Shown piece by piece: positions 17,401-26,396 of a stretch of 64,000 nucleotides of DNA. The notes under the pieces are model-generated. The model was given only the letters and a program-made list of their open reading frames with translations, had not been told where the DNA came from and did not search any database. Within the stretch, counting starts at the first letter, position 1. The number at the start of each line of letters is the position of its first letter. This stretch comes from Nannocystis punicea. Its GTDB lineage: Bacteria > Myxococcota_A > Polyangia > Nannocystales > Nannocystaceae. The stretch spans positions 7,068,001-7,132,000 of the forward strand of contig NZ_CP114040.1 of NCBI RefSeq assembly GCF_026965555.1. The letters are read 5' to 3'. The position numbers and the translations under genes were made by a program.

Positions 17401-20400
17401 CTGGCCTTGTCGCGGACCAGCCGCATCAGGTCGCCGATCGCCTCGGAGTGCCCCGGCGTCACCTGGAACACCGACTCGTAGTGGGCCATCGCCCCGACCG
17501 AGTCGGCGATCGGGCCGATGTGCAGCCGCGCCACCTCGAGCAGCAGGCCGACCCGCCGCTCGCGGCTCGGCGCGATCGCGGCGCGCTCGAGGATCACGTC
17601 GCCGGCCTCGCGGTGGAGGTCCTGCGCCAGCAGGGCCGCGGCGAGCATCCCCAGCGCCTCGTCGTCCTCGGGCGCGTCGAGCAGCAGCTGCCGCAGCGCG
17701 TCGATCTCCGCCTCGCGGTCGGAGCGGGCCTCCCGATGGATCTTGGCCAGCTCCTTGCGCAGCGCGGTGCGGACCGCGGGGTCGTCGGCCGCGTCGATCT
17801 GGCGGCCGATGACCGCGATCAGCAGGTCGTAGGCGCCGCGGGCGGCGTACAGCCGGCGCAGGCGGTTCATCGCGTCGGTGCTGTTGGGCTCGATGTCGAG
17901 GATCCGCTGCCACACGCCCTCGGCGGCCTCCGGCTGGCCGAGGCCCTCCTCGACCAGGCGGGCCAGGCGGCGCAGCAGGACGATCCGGTCCTCGTCGTCC
18001 TCGGACACGGCGACGCGGCGCTCGAGCACCCCGCGCAGGCCCTCGAAGTCGGCCAGCCCGGCCAGCGCCTCGTCGAGGAGCGCGAGCACCTCTGGCTGAT
18101 CGGGCATGACCTCGAGGGCATGTCGCAAAGTACCGGCGGCGCCGAAGTTGTCGCCGATGTCGATGGCGATCTGCGCGGCCTGCAGCTCGAGCGAGACCCG
18201 GCGGTCGGCGTCGGACTGCAGCGTCTCGGCCTCGGCGGCCATCAGCAGCGCCTGGCGCAGCTCGTCGAGCCAGCCGTGAGTGCGCGCGATCTGCTGGATC
18301 TCGGCGTCGAGCGACTCGAGCACCCCGGCCGGGCCGGGCTCGGCGAGCGCGCGCGCAAGGGTGCGGAACGCGTACGCCTGGCCCTGGTCGAGGCCGCCGT
18401 AGTAGGCCGCGATCTCGCGGTAGATCTGGTGGCGCTGCGCCGGGTCTTCGGTCTGCGTCAGCTGCCACTCGTCGACCGCGATGAGGCGCATCGTGTTGCC
18501 GGTCGCCTCGTAGATCGGGCGCAGGACCGCGAAGATCCGCACCCGCTGGGCGTCGTGGGCCTCGGCCATGCGCTCGAGCGCCCCGACCGCGCCGTAGTTG
18601 GCCGGCTGCTCGGTCAGCAGCGTCTCGACGGTGTCGAGCGCCGCGTCGACGCTGGCGAGCCGCCCCTCTTGCAGGTCGGCGATGTTGAGCAGGACCACCT
18701 CGCGCTCGCCGGGCGACTCGGTGCGGACCAGCCGCTCGCGCAGCAGCTCGATGAGGTCGTCCCAGCGCTCGCGCTCGGCGTAGACCCGCTCGAGCCGCGA
18801 GCGCGCGGCCTCGTGATCGGGCTGGGCCTCGAGCACGCGGCGGTAGGCGCGGATCGCCTGGTCCGCGTCGTCGAGGATCCCGAGCGACAGCTCGGCCAGG
18901 CGCTGCAGCACCTCGAGCTGCCGCTCCTCGTCGAGCGAGGTGTCGGCCTCGTGCCAGTAGGCAGTCGCCAGCTCGGGGTACATCTCGGCCTGCGTCAGCG
19001 CCACCTCGAGCGCCGGGAACACCGTGCGGTCGTCGGGGCGGGCCTCGATGAGGCGCTGGTACAGCGGCACCGCGCGGCGCGGCTGGCCGAGCGCCACCGA
19101 CCACAGCTCGGCGGCCTCGCGCACGATCGCCAGCGTCTCGTCGCCCTCGTCGTCGGCGTTGTCCTCGGCGTACTTGGTGTAGAGCTGCGCCAGGTCCTCG
19201 ACGCGGCCCAGCGCGTGGGCCAGGCGGTTCAGCAGCTCGCGGACGCTGCGGTCGGTCGGGGCCTCGGCGAAGGCGCGGCCGGCGGTGGTGAAGGCGCCCT
19301 CGAGGGCCTCGATCTGGTCCTCGTAGATCCGGGCGATCTTCAGGAGGATCGGGATCCGGGTGTGGAGGTCGTCGCCGGCCTCGAGCAGGCGCAGCTCCTG
19401 GATCTGGATCAGGCGCGGCCAGTCGCCGACGGCGGTAAACACCGGCTCGAGCTGAGCGATGACCTGCGGGCGGAGGTCTTCGTCGGCCATGTAGCGCCCC
19501 AGCTGCTCGGTGCCGACGACGTAGTCGGGGTCGGCCTTGAGCGCCTCGGCGAACTGCCGCAGGCCCTCGCTGAGGTCGCCGAGCTGCTCGCGGTAGAGCT
19601 GGGCCAGACGCAGGTGAGTGTCGACCAGCTCGCGCCCCGACAGACCCTCGAGCCGCCGGCGCAGGAACTCCGCCAGGTCGCCCCAGCGCTCGGTCTTCTC
19701 GTACAGCGGCCCGAGCACCGCCTGGACCTCGTCGCCGCGCTGCGCGGCGGCGGATGTCTTTTGGTACAGGTCGATCGCGTCCTCGAGGCGGTCGAGCTTG
19801 GTGCGGTGCAGCTCGGCCGCGCGGATCAGGAACGCGTCGCGCACCAGGTCGCTGTCGCTGCGGTCGGCCCGGCGGACCAGCAGCTCGGCCAGCGCGGAGA
19901 AGTCGCCCTCCTCGAGCAGCACCTGCTCGAGCGCCTCGGCCGCGGCGATGTCGGCCGGGCTGGCGTCGAACAGGCGCTCGTAGGCGCGGCGGGCCGAGTC
20001 GTTGCGGCCGAGCACGCGGGCGATGCGGCCGATCGAGCCGAGCATGCGGTGCGCGACCGTCGAGCTGCTGACGTTGTCGACGTGCTTGAGGTAGGCGTCA
20101 TGGACCTCCTCGTGGCGGCCGAGCTCGTTGCCGAGGCGGTCGATGCGGTCGAGCACCTCGACGATCTCTTCCTGCTCGCCGGCCTCGGCCAGCGAGTCGA
20201 CCAGCACCTCGAAGGACCGCCCGGGATCGCTGAGCCGCTCCTCGTGGGTGCGGGCGACCTGCAGCAGCGCGAGCATGCGGTTGCGACCGGCCGGCTGATG
20301 ACGGGCCTGCCGCTCCTCGAGGTCGAGCAGCGCGCGCCAGTTCTGCTCCGACTCGTAGAGCGGATACAGCACCGCGATCACGCGGTCGCGGATCTCGTCG

Positions 20401-23400
20401 CGCGACAGGTACTCGGTCAGGGTGGCGCGGGCCCGCTGGTCGCGCGGGTCGAGGCGCAGCACCTCCTCGAGCAGGTCGGTGGCGTCGGCGTAGCGGCCGA
20501 GCTTCTCGCCGACGACCTCGGCGGCGCGGCCGAGCAGCTCGGCCTTGCGCTCGTCGTCGGTGGCGAGGGCGATCAGGCGGCGCAGGCCCTCCTCCGCGTC
20601 GGGCCAGCGCTCGAGCTCGATGTTGAGGCGGACGATCGCATCGAGCGCGGCCTGCGTCTCCTTCGGCGCGACGGCGAGGTCGACGATCCACTGGAACGCC
20701 TCGATCGCCTGGTGCGGATCGCTCAGGTGGTCGCGCTGGATCTCGCCGACCTTGCGCCACAGGCGGGCCTGCTCGAACGGGTCGTCGGTGCTCATCACGC
20801 GCTGGCGCAGCACGCGACACAGCGCCTCCCACTCGCCACCGTCGACGTAGATCCGCTCGAGGGCGTCGAGCGCCTGGAAGTTGCCGGGGTCGATGTCGAG
20901 GACCTCGACGTAGGTCGACGCGGCGCCCTTGAGGTCCTCGAGCTTGTCGGCGTGCAGCTCGGCGATCTCGAGCAGGATCCGGACCTGCTCGGCGTCCTTG
21001 TCGATGTAGCGCAGGAGGCCGCGCAGGCCCTCGACCAGCGCCTTCGCGTCGCCGGCCGCGCGGTGCAGCCGGGTCAGCGCCAGCGTGGCCCGCTTGGCCA
21101 GGTCGACGTCCGCCGGCTCGAGCGCGAGCAGGTCGGCGTAGGCCTTGCGCGCGCCGTCGCGGTCGTCGAGGTGAGCGTCGAGCACGACCGCGATCCGTGA
21201 CAGCAGCTCGATCTTCGAGTTGTTGTCGGGCAGCTTGGCGAGCGCCTGCTGCCACACCTCGACGAGCTCGCGCTGCTTCTCGAGCTCGACGCCGAGGCGC
21301 TGCAGCTCGGTGCGCGCGTCGGCGCGGCGCGGGTCGAGCAAGTAGGCCTCGCGCACCGCCGCGAACGCGGCCTCGGCGTCGCCGAGCTCGTTCTCTTCGA
21401 TGCGGGCGATCTCGAGGAGGTGCGCGGTGGCGGCGTCGGTCGAGCCGAGCGACTCGGCCTGGGCCCGGCGCACGCGCAGCACCCTCACCTGCGCGCCGTG
21501 GTCCTTGATCGCGGTGTAGATCGGCTCGAGCAGGTTGGCGACCTGGAGCTGGACCTCGGGGTGGTCGAGCAGGCGCTCGAGCAGCTTGCGCGCCGCCTCG
21601 TGGTTCGGGTCGGCGACGATCACTCCTTGCAGCAGATCGACCGCGCCGTAGGCGTCGCTCAGCTTGTCCATGCGCAGCCCGGCGCGCCGGGCGGCCAGGT
21701 CGTGGCGCTCGGCGTCGTCCTCGACGCGCTCGGCCCAGCGGCCGAGCAGCTCCTCGAGCGCGTAGTGGTCGTCCTGGCGCTCGCTGAACTCGTACATGCC
21801 GGCCACCGTCGCCATCGCGCCGAGGTCCTCGGGCACGAGGTCGAGCAGCTCCTCGGCGGTGCGGGTCGCGACCTCGCGGTCGTTCAGCACGTCGCGGGCG
21901 ATGGCGATGATCTTCTCGAGCAGGCGCTTCTGCTCGGCGGCGTCGAGGACGATGTCGGCGCGGCGGCGGTAGAGCTTGAGCAGCTCGCCGTGGGCGCCGC
22001 GGCGGGTCAGCAGGTCGTCGAGCGCGTGGTAGGCCGTCTCGTGGCTCTCGTCGCGGTCGAGCAGCTCGGCGAACGCGGCCTCGGCCTCGTCGTACTGCTG
22101 GAGATCGTCGCGCAGGGCGACCGCGCGGGCCAGCAGCAGGTCCTTGTAGAGCGCCTGGTGCTCCTTCGACACCTGGCGCCCCTCGGCGTCGGCGGCCTCC
22201 TCGGCCCGGCGCATGTTCTGCAGGATCTGCCCGTACGCGCTGGCGACCAGGTCCATGCGCTGCAGCTCGCGGCCGGTCCGCTCGACCTCGCCGCGCAGCG
22301 CGGCGTCCTCGGGGTTCATCACGAACAGCTCGCGGCGGACCCGCAGCGCGTCGCCGCGGCGGCCCTCCATCTGGCCGTACAGCGTGGCCAGGCTGGCCAG
22401 CTGGTTCGCCCGCACGGCGGCGTCGGGCTCGGCCATGGTGATGACCTCCATCGCCTCGGCCTCGCGACCGTGGTCGTGGACGCTGCGGTAGTACGGCAGC
22501 AGGCCGCGCATGATGGCGAGCGCGCTCGACGGGTCGAAGCGGCGCAGCACCTCGAGGGCGTCGATCGTCGGCAAGTGATCGGGCTCGAAGTCGAGGATCT
22601 GCAGGAAGCCGGCGATCGCCTTCTGCGAGTTGAGCAGGCGGGTCGCGTGCAGCTGCGACAACTCGAACAGCACCGAGATCTGGTCGTTGCCGAGGTCGCC
22701 CGAGTCGAGCCGGCGCTGCAGCACCTCGGCCAGCTCGGCCCAGCGCCCGCGGGCGCGGTAGAGCCGGGTCAGCGCGTCGAGGGCCTCGTTGTCGCCGGCG
22801 GCGAGGCCGAGGATCTCGCGGTAGGTCTCGATCGCGGCGTCGAGGTCGCCGACCTTGTGCTCCTGCAGCGCGCCGACGCGGCGCAGCAGCGGCAGGCGCA
22901 CGTTGTTCTCCTTGGTGACCGACAGCCGCGTGAGGAACACGCCGGCGAGGTCGGCCCAGCGCGAGGTCGCGGTGTAGATCTCCTCGAGCGCCGCGTGGGC
23001 CACCTTGTTGGCCGGATCGAGGTCGAGGATCTGGCGGAAGAACCGCTGCGCCTCGAGCGGCTCGCCCAGGCGCTCGCGGGCGATCGTCGCCAGCTTGTCG
23101 AGCAGCTCGAGCCGCTCGGCGTTGTCGCAGTCGGCCGCGGCGATCCGGCGCTCGTAGATCGCGCTCAGCTCGGACCAACCGTCGGCCCGCCCGGCCGCGG
23201 CCTCGAGCCCGGCGCGCAGCACCCCGTCGGTCGGGCGCAGCTCGTAGGCCCGCGCCGCCCACTGCAGCGCCTGCTTCGGGTCGTTCAGCTTCTGTAGGGC
23301 GATGTCGCGCATCACCGCGATCAGCTCGAGGCGGTCGTCGTCGTCGGCCGCGCCGGCCAGCAGCACCTCGTAGGCCGCCAGCATGCGGGTCCAGGCGCCC

Positions 23401-25157
23401 TGCTCGCGGTAGATCGGCAGCAGCTCGCGGGCCACCGCCAGGTCGGTCGGGCGCAGCGCGAGCACCCGCTCGAGCGCCGCGAGCCCGCGCTCGGGCGCGT
23501 TCAGGCGGTCGCGCGCGAGGCCGGCGATCCGCTGGTAGAGCGCGATCTTCGGCTCCTCGTCGGCGAGTTGGTCGGCCGCGGCGTAGAGCACGTCGAGCAC
23601 CTCGCCGAGGCGGCCTTGCGCCTCGTACAGCGCCACCAGATCGTCCCAGCGGCCGGCGGACACGTAGGCCTCGCGCAGCGCGGTGCTGGCCTCGTGGTGG
23701 CTCGGGTCGAGGCGAGCGACCGCCGCCCAGGTCTCGATCGCCGCCTCGGGCTGGCCCAGCCGATCGGCCTGGAGATGCGCCAGACGGCCGAGCAGCTCGA
23801 CCTTGCGGACCGGGGCCGCGGCGGCGTCGATCTGCCGCCGCAGGATGTCGGCCGCCTCGGACCACCGGCCCTCGCGCTCGTAGAGGTCGATCAGCGCGAC
23901 GAAGGCCTCCTCGACGTCGCCGTGCTGCGCGAGCACCTCGCGCCAGCCTGCGATCGCCTCTGCGCGGTCGTTCAGCTTCTCCTCGGCGATCCGGGCCAGG
24001 GCGATCCGGAGCTCGCAGGCCCGCTCGCCGCTGGCGCTGGCCAGCTCGTCCTTCCGCAGGTCGATGAGCGCGCGCCAGTCCTTGCGCAGCTCGTGGATCC
24101 GGGCCAGCGCGTCGCGGGTCTCGCGGTCGTCCGGCGCGAGGCGCAGCGCCTCGTGCAGCGGCTCCATACCCTTGCTGGTGTTGTCGAGCTGGTCGACCCA
24201 GATGTTGGAGATCCGGCGCAGCATGTCGACCTGGCGCGGGACGTCCTTCTCGTTCCGCGCGGCGTCCAGCAGGCGGCCGTAGACGGTGAGCAGGTCGTTC
24301 CAGCGGCCGGACGCGCCGTAGGTGTCGGCCAGCGCCTTGATGGTGGCGGCGTGGCGCGGGTTGATCTCGAGGATCCGCTGCAGGGTCGCCAGCGCCATCG
24401 CGTCGAGGCGCAGCGCGTCGCGGTACAGCTCGGCGATCTCGAGCAGCCGCGTGATCCGCTCGTCGCGGTTCTCCGGCCGGTCGGCCACGCGGTCGAACTC
24501 TTCCTTCAGCAGCTCGACCAGCGCCGTCCACTTCTGGCCCTCGCGGTACAGCCGCTCGAGCGCCTTGGCGGCCCGCGGGTCGTAGCCGTCCTCCCGCAGC
24601 ACCGAGCGCCAGACCTCGATCGCCCGGTCGATGCTGCCGAGCTTCTTCTCCGCGAGGTCGGCCATCTCGTGGGCCAGGGCGAAGCGCTGGTCGGTGTCTT
24701 CCTTCTTCAGCGAGCGACGCGCCTGTACCAGCACCTGCATGAGCTGGCTCGCGTCGGCGTCGGCCGAGAACATCTCGCGATAAAAGGCGAGGATCTGGGG
24801 GTTGGCGGGCTCGTTGCGGCGGACCCGGCGGAAGTAAGGCTCGGCCTGGGCCGACTGGCCGGACAGCCGCCACACCACCACGCCCGCGAGCAGGGCCACG
24901 TCGTTGCCCGCACCCTCGCGCGGAGCTTTCTGGGCCGCCAGCTTCGCGGCCTCGACGACCTCCTCGTTGCTGGCGCCGTCGAGGATCATGCGGCCCATCA
25001 CCTTCGCGGCGGCGTCCCCGGAGCCGGGGTCCTGCTTGGCCTCGGCGCGCGCCGCCGCCAGGTCGACCGATGCCAGCGACGCGGCGAGTTCACTGCGCCG
25101 TGCCGGGTCAGACGGTTGGGTCAGGAACTGAAACAGGACGGAGCGGAGTTCGGACAT
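14466..25157 (-). CDS. Giant tetratricopeptide-repeat protein (about 3,560 residues)
   Basis: The 3,563-residue product is helical repeats almost throughout. A module of roughly 100-110 residues recurs along the whole length, with a core like AIEAWRAVLEIDPxxxxAxxALxRLYxxxGRWxDLxxLLxxRLExA, i.e. degenerate TPR pairs rich in Leu, Ala, Arg, Glu and Asp. No catalytic domain, signal peptide or membrane helix is evident, so a cytoplasmic scaffold is the simplest reading. The ATG at 25157 has GAGG six bases upstream; four more codons to a TTG are possible. It is followed by YcaO after 91 bases and may be co-transcribed with it. A perfect CTGTCC-AAAA-GGACAG palindrome (17128-17143) and decayed copies near 18107 and 19753 lie inside the frame without breaking it. 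Partners are unknown. Confidence 0.9.
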   Translation of the reverse strand: MSELRSVLFQFLTQPSDPARRSELAASLASVDLAAARAEAKQDPGSGDAAAKVMGRMILDGASNEEVVEAAKLAAQKAPREGAGNDVALLAGVVVWRLSGQSAQAEPYFRRVRRNEPANPQILAFYREMFSADADASQLMQVLVQARRSLKKEDTDQRFALAHEMADLAEKKLGSIDRAIEVWRSVLREDGYDPRAAKALERLYREGQKWTALVELLKEEFDRVADRPENRDERITRLLEIAELYRDALRLDAMALATLQRILEINPRHAATIKALADTYGASGRWNDLLTVYGRLLDAARNEKDVPRQVDMLRRISNIWVDQLDNTSKGMEPLHEALRLAPDDRETRDALARIHELRKDWRALIDLRKDELASASGERACELRIALARIAEEKLNDRAEAIAGWREVLAQHGDVEEAFVALIDLYEREGRWSEAADILRRQIDAAAAPVRKVELLGRLAHLQADRLGQPEAAIETWAAVARLDPSHHEASTALREAYVSAGRWDDLVALYEAQGRLGEVLDVLYAAADQLADEEPKIALYQRIAGLARDRLNAPERGLAALERVLALRPTDLAVARELLPIYREQGAWTRMLAAYEVLLAGAADDDDRLELIAVMRDIALQKLNDPKQALQWAARAYELRPTDGVLRAGLEAAAGRADGWSELSAIYERRIAAADCDNAERLELLDKLATIARERLGEPLEAQRFFRQILDLDPANKVAHAALEEIYTATSRWADLAGVFLTRLSVTKENNVRLPLLRRVGALQEHKVGDLDAAIETYREILGLAAGDNEALDALTRLYRARGRWAELAEVLQRRLDSGDLGNDQISVLFELSQLHATRLLNSQKAIAGFLQILDFEPDHLPTIDALEVLRRFDPSSALAIMRGLLPYYRSVHDHGREAEAMEVITMAEPDAAVRANQLASLATLYGQMEGRRGDALRVRRELFVMNPEDAALRGEVERTGRELQRMDLVASAYGQILQNMRRAEEAADAEGRQVSKEHQALYKDLLLARAVALRDDLQQYDEAEAAFAELLDRDESHETAYHALDDLLTRRGAHGELLKLYRRRADIVLDAAEQKRLLEKIIAIARDVLNDREVATRTAEELLDLVPEDLGAMATVAGMYEFSERQDDHYALEELLGRWAERVEDDAERHDLAARRAGLRMDKLSDAYGAVDLLQGVIVADPNHEAARKLLERLLDHPEVQLQVANLLEPIYTAIKDHGAQVRVLRVRRAQAESLGSTDAATAHLLEIARIEENELGDAEAAFAAVREAYLLDPRRADARTELQRLGVELEKQRELVEVWQQALAKLPDNNSKIELLSRIAVVLDAHLDDRDGARKAYADLLALEPADVDLAKRATLALTRLHRAAGDAKALVEGLRGLLRYIDKDAEQVRILLEIAELHADKLEDLKGAASTYVEVLDIDPGNFQALDALERIYVDGGEWEALCRVLRQRVMSTDDPFEQARLWRKVGEIQRDHLSDPHQAIEAFQWIVDLAVAPKETQAALDAIVRLNIELERWPDAEEGLRRLIALATDDERKAELLGRAAEVVGEKLGRYADATDLLEEVLRLDPRDQRARATLTEYLSRDEIRDRVIAVLYPLYESEQNWRALLDLEERQARHQPAGRNRMLALLQVARTHEERLSDPGRSFEVLVDSLAEAGEQEEIVEVLDRIDRLGNELGRHEEVHDAYLKHVDNVSSSTVAHRMLGSIGRIARVLGRNDSARRAYERLFDASPADIAAAEALEQVLLEEGDFSALAELLVRRADRSDSDLVRDAFLIRAAELHRTKLDRLEDAIDLYQKTSAAAQRGDEVQAVLGPLYEKTERWGDLAEFLRRRLEGLSGRELVDTHLRLAQLYREQLGDLSEGLRQFAEALKADPDYVVGTEQLGRYMADEDLRPQVIAQLEPVFTAVGDWPRLIQIQELRLLEAGDDLHTRIPILLKIARIYEDQIEALEGAFTTAGRAFAEAPTDRSVRELLNRLAHALGRVEDLAQLYTKYAEDNADDEGDETLAIVREAAELWSVALGQPRRAVPLYQRLIEARPDDRTVFPALEVALTQAEMYPELATAYWHEADTSLDEERQLEVLQRLAELSLGILDDADQAIRAYRRVLEAQPDHEAARSRLERVYAERERWDDLIELLRERLVRTESPGEREVVLLNIADLQEGRLASVDAALDTVETLLTEQPANYGAVGALERMAEAHDAQRVRIFAVLRPIYEATGNTMRLIAVDEWQLTQTEDPAQRHQIYREIAAYYGGLDQGQAYAFRTLARALAEPGPAGVLESLDAEIQQIARTHGWLDELRQALLMAAEAETLQSDADRRVSLELQAAQIAIDIGDNFGAAGTLRHALEVMPDQPEVLALLDEALAGLADFEGLRGVLERRVAVSEDDEDRIVLLRRLARLVEEGLGQPEAAEGVWQRILDIEPNSTDAMNRLRRLYAARGAYDLLIAVIGRQIDAADDPAVRTALRKELAKIHREARSDREAEIDALRQLLLDAPEDDEALGMLAAALLAQDLHREAGDVILERAAIAPSRERRVGLLLEVARLHIGPIADSVGAMAHYESVFQVTPGHSEAIGDLMRLVRDKASSDAAAALVIPQLEQIGRWGDLAEVYKARSELTEDPAEAAEALRQLAKIRYERLNDPRGSLEASNLLLDRVAADEMRPVLEYTARLSVLLDRAEEHVESLARRAAVETLDPAARLLVAQSAAGMAEEILGDRARALGLLAAMLDAGIADEATARHIERLARAGGEKRLLARALRESAKLALGQAGRADILVRLGDAEFDTGELTGATEAYRDALDERPGFAGAVAGLERVLDRLQKTGAEVGPSLIEPLENSYHLAGNRPGLAKLARLRLQSATGADRAAALENLGRLVDEGGGSPDEALEAWGNLLQLDAAHPLAIERVVALAGNKQLLIKAVQFMAGAIDAAREDSRSCSQLCIETTKILLRDLRQYNAALRALAPVLAENPDSLEGLELQIMASRAAGELPTLHDSLVRYARLASNPDLSIPLLQEAANVAEAQAEPITAIADLRALLEFDQSHEWAWTRLLQLLEATQDVDGLIAALDQRITITADDTERRTLRLKLAHLQVEVGKTDEAVTIYNDMLGARPDDLQAMQELENLQRRLGNWREVRDVLERKLDLLQAGQRVPVLEEMAVLSEEKLDDVDEAIERHRRLLLEAPRHTPSLVALWRLYEGAEKWEDLSQLLEQFLAVLREVGGVDQRREVGLRLAELYSERLGEAEKARELLNELLQTDPNSVPALMALAAVEEQQGNDAAMQELLQRAAALQPQGTVGADLQLRLARLAETPEKQREHLEMALHLHPANIEAARTLLELSRKEGYWEQVAYLLALLASYAAGDEQRKLIIERVDLLVEKVGDIEEALRALAPVYEVVQDDVEINRRIADALFVSGRFEDAGGMYAWLVQVASAQPKKTKLLAHYLTRMARIALASETPDMKAALDKLKDAYKIDTTNAETMVLLTDVYAHQNSWDDSLKLARAMLLQNVDQSGMVRRGDIYLRLANAHLGLKETSKALSMLRRGLEEDPEHPELGNKIREIQAAG
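17128..17143. repeat. Perfect CTGTCC-AAAA-GGACAG hairpin inside the giant TPR gene
   Basis: A perfect 6-base stem. On the gene strand it encodes part of RLSVLLDRAEE at a repeat boundary; the adjoining GACAGG and GAGGACAGGTCG look like further fragments. Confidence 0.8.
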
Positions 25158-25269
25158 AGAAAGCCTCAAGGGGCGACGCCACGGGGGGGCGTCCGCCGTG
25201 CGAGCGGCATGCGAAGGCTGCCATAGGGTGGCGAAGATTTGCGGCCTCCGCTAGGTCCTAATGCAGTCC

Positions 25270-25287
25270 CGCCGCGAGATCGCGGCG
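25270..25287 (-). terminator. GC hairpin after the rRNA/tRNA methyltransferase gene
   Basis: Arms CGCCGCGA and TCGCGGCG around GA lie about 20 bases beyond the stop of the upstream minus-strand gene. There is no T-tract, so termination is only a possibility. Confidence 0.35.
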
Positions 25288-25307
25288 CGACTCGGACGCC
25301 CCCGGAT

Positions 25308-26396
25308 TCACCCGCCGTCCCGCTCGATCGGGGTCTCGGCCGGAGCCGGCGTGCAGAGGGTCGCGAGCGCCACCGCGGCCGCAGCGGAGACGTTGAGCGA
25401 CGCGACTCCGCCCGCGCCCGGGATGGTCGCAAGAAAATCACAGGAGTCGCGAGTCAACCGGCGCAGGCCCGCCCCCTCGCTGCCGAGCACGAGCACGAGT
25501 TGGTCCGGCATGCCGTCCGCGGCCAGGCGGCGCAGGTCCGCGCCGGCCTCGGCAACCGTGCCGACCACCCAGAAGCCGACCTCCTTCGCCCGCGCCAGCG
25601 CGCGCGCCAGGTTGGTCACCTGACACAGCGGCAACCTCTCGGTCGCCCCCGCCGACGCGCGCACCACCGTGGGCGTCACCGCCACCGACCGGTCGCGCGC
25701 CCAGAACACCCCGGTCGCCCCGAAGAATTCGGCGCTCCGGACGATCGCCCCGAGGTTGTGCGGATCCTGCACACCATCGAGCGCAACAATCAGTTGTTTC
25801 GCACCTTTGGGTGGTTTGACTTCGAGTAGTTCCTCAAGGTCCCAGGCGCGCGGCGGGCGGGCGATCGCCACCACCCCGCGCGCCAGCTCCGGCGAGATCA
25901 CCGCGGCGATCGCGTCCGGTGTACAGACATCGATCGTGACGCCGGGCGAGATGTGCCGCCGCAGCTCGAGCTCGTGCCCCGGGAGCGCGAGGATCCGCCG
26001 GACCCGCCCAGGAGCGCCGCGCAAGAGCTCGACCACGGCTCGCTCACCCGGCACGAGGTAGTCGTCGCGGCTGACCGAAGGCCCGCGCCGGTCGCCGCCG
26101 GGCCCATCCCCTGCACGCGGCCCCCGCGAGCCCTCGCCGAGCCGCGCGTCGGCGTCCCGCGAGCCCGATGCACCCGTCGGACGACCCCCGGAGGCGCCTT
26201 CCGGGCGCCCGCCGCCTCGCTGTCGCGGCGACGAGCTTTGCGGGCCGCGCGGGCCTCGACCGGGCTCAGCCGGCGCGCCGTGGCGCCCGCGGGCCTCGCC
26301 GCCGCGCGAGGGCTCGGAACGGCCTGAAGAGCGCGCGTCAGCGGCCCTGGGGGCGCTCCGCGGGAGTGAGCGAGACGGCCGATTCGGTCGCGACAA
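25308..26396 (-). CDS. SpoU/TrmH-family RNA 2'-O-methyltransferase, RlmB-like, with Arg/Gly-rich N-terminus
   Basis: The C-terminal ~245 residues form an RlmB-type enzyme: an L30e-like substrate-binding domain (VPGERAVVELLRGAPGRVRR), then SpoU motifs LDGVQDPHNLGAIVRSAEFF, LVLGSEGAGL and IPGAGGVASLNVSAAAAVAL, which form the knotted SAM site. RlmB methylates the 2'-O of a 23S rRNA guanosine; the exact target here is not proven. The first ~112 residues are a disordered string of Arg, Gly, Ser and Pro, longer than in most homologues. The open frame starts at a TTG (26396) inside the upstream lipoprotein gene, a 59-base overlap; no internal ATG exists before the enzyme, though a GTG just before SRDDYLVPGE could start a short form. 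Co-transcription with the upstream gene is likely. Confidence 0.85.
   Translation of the reverse strand: MSRPNRPSRSLPRSAPRAADARSSGRSEPSRGGEARGRHGAPAEPGRGPRGPQSSSPRQRGGGRPEGASGGRPTGASGSRDADARLGEGSRGPRAGDGPGGDRRGPSVSRDDYLVPGERAVVELLRGAPGRVRRILALPGHELELRRHISPGVTIDVCTPDAIAAVISPELARGVVAIARPPRAWDLEELLEVKPPKGAKQLIVALDGVQDPHNLGAIVRSAEFFGATGVFWARDRSVAVTPTVVRASAGATERLPLCQVTNLARALARAKEVGFWVVGTVAEAGADLRRLAADGMPDQLVLVLGSEGAGLRRLTRDSCDFLATIPGAGGVASLNVSAAAAVALATLCTPAPAETPIERDGG

Noticed and set aside
14307..21200. A 2,297-codon plus-strand frame antisense to the giant TPR gene.
   Set aside because: Its composition (Gly, Leu, Arg, Val, Gln with reversed-complement character) is that of an antisense shadow; the TPR frame has clear periodic protein repeats.
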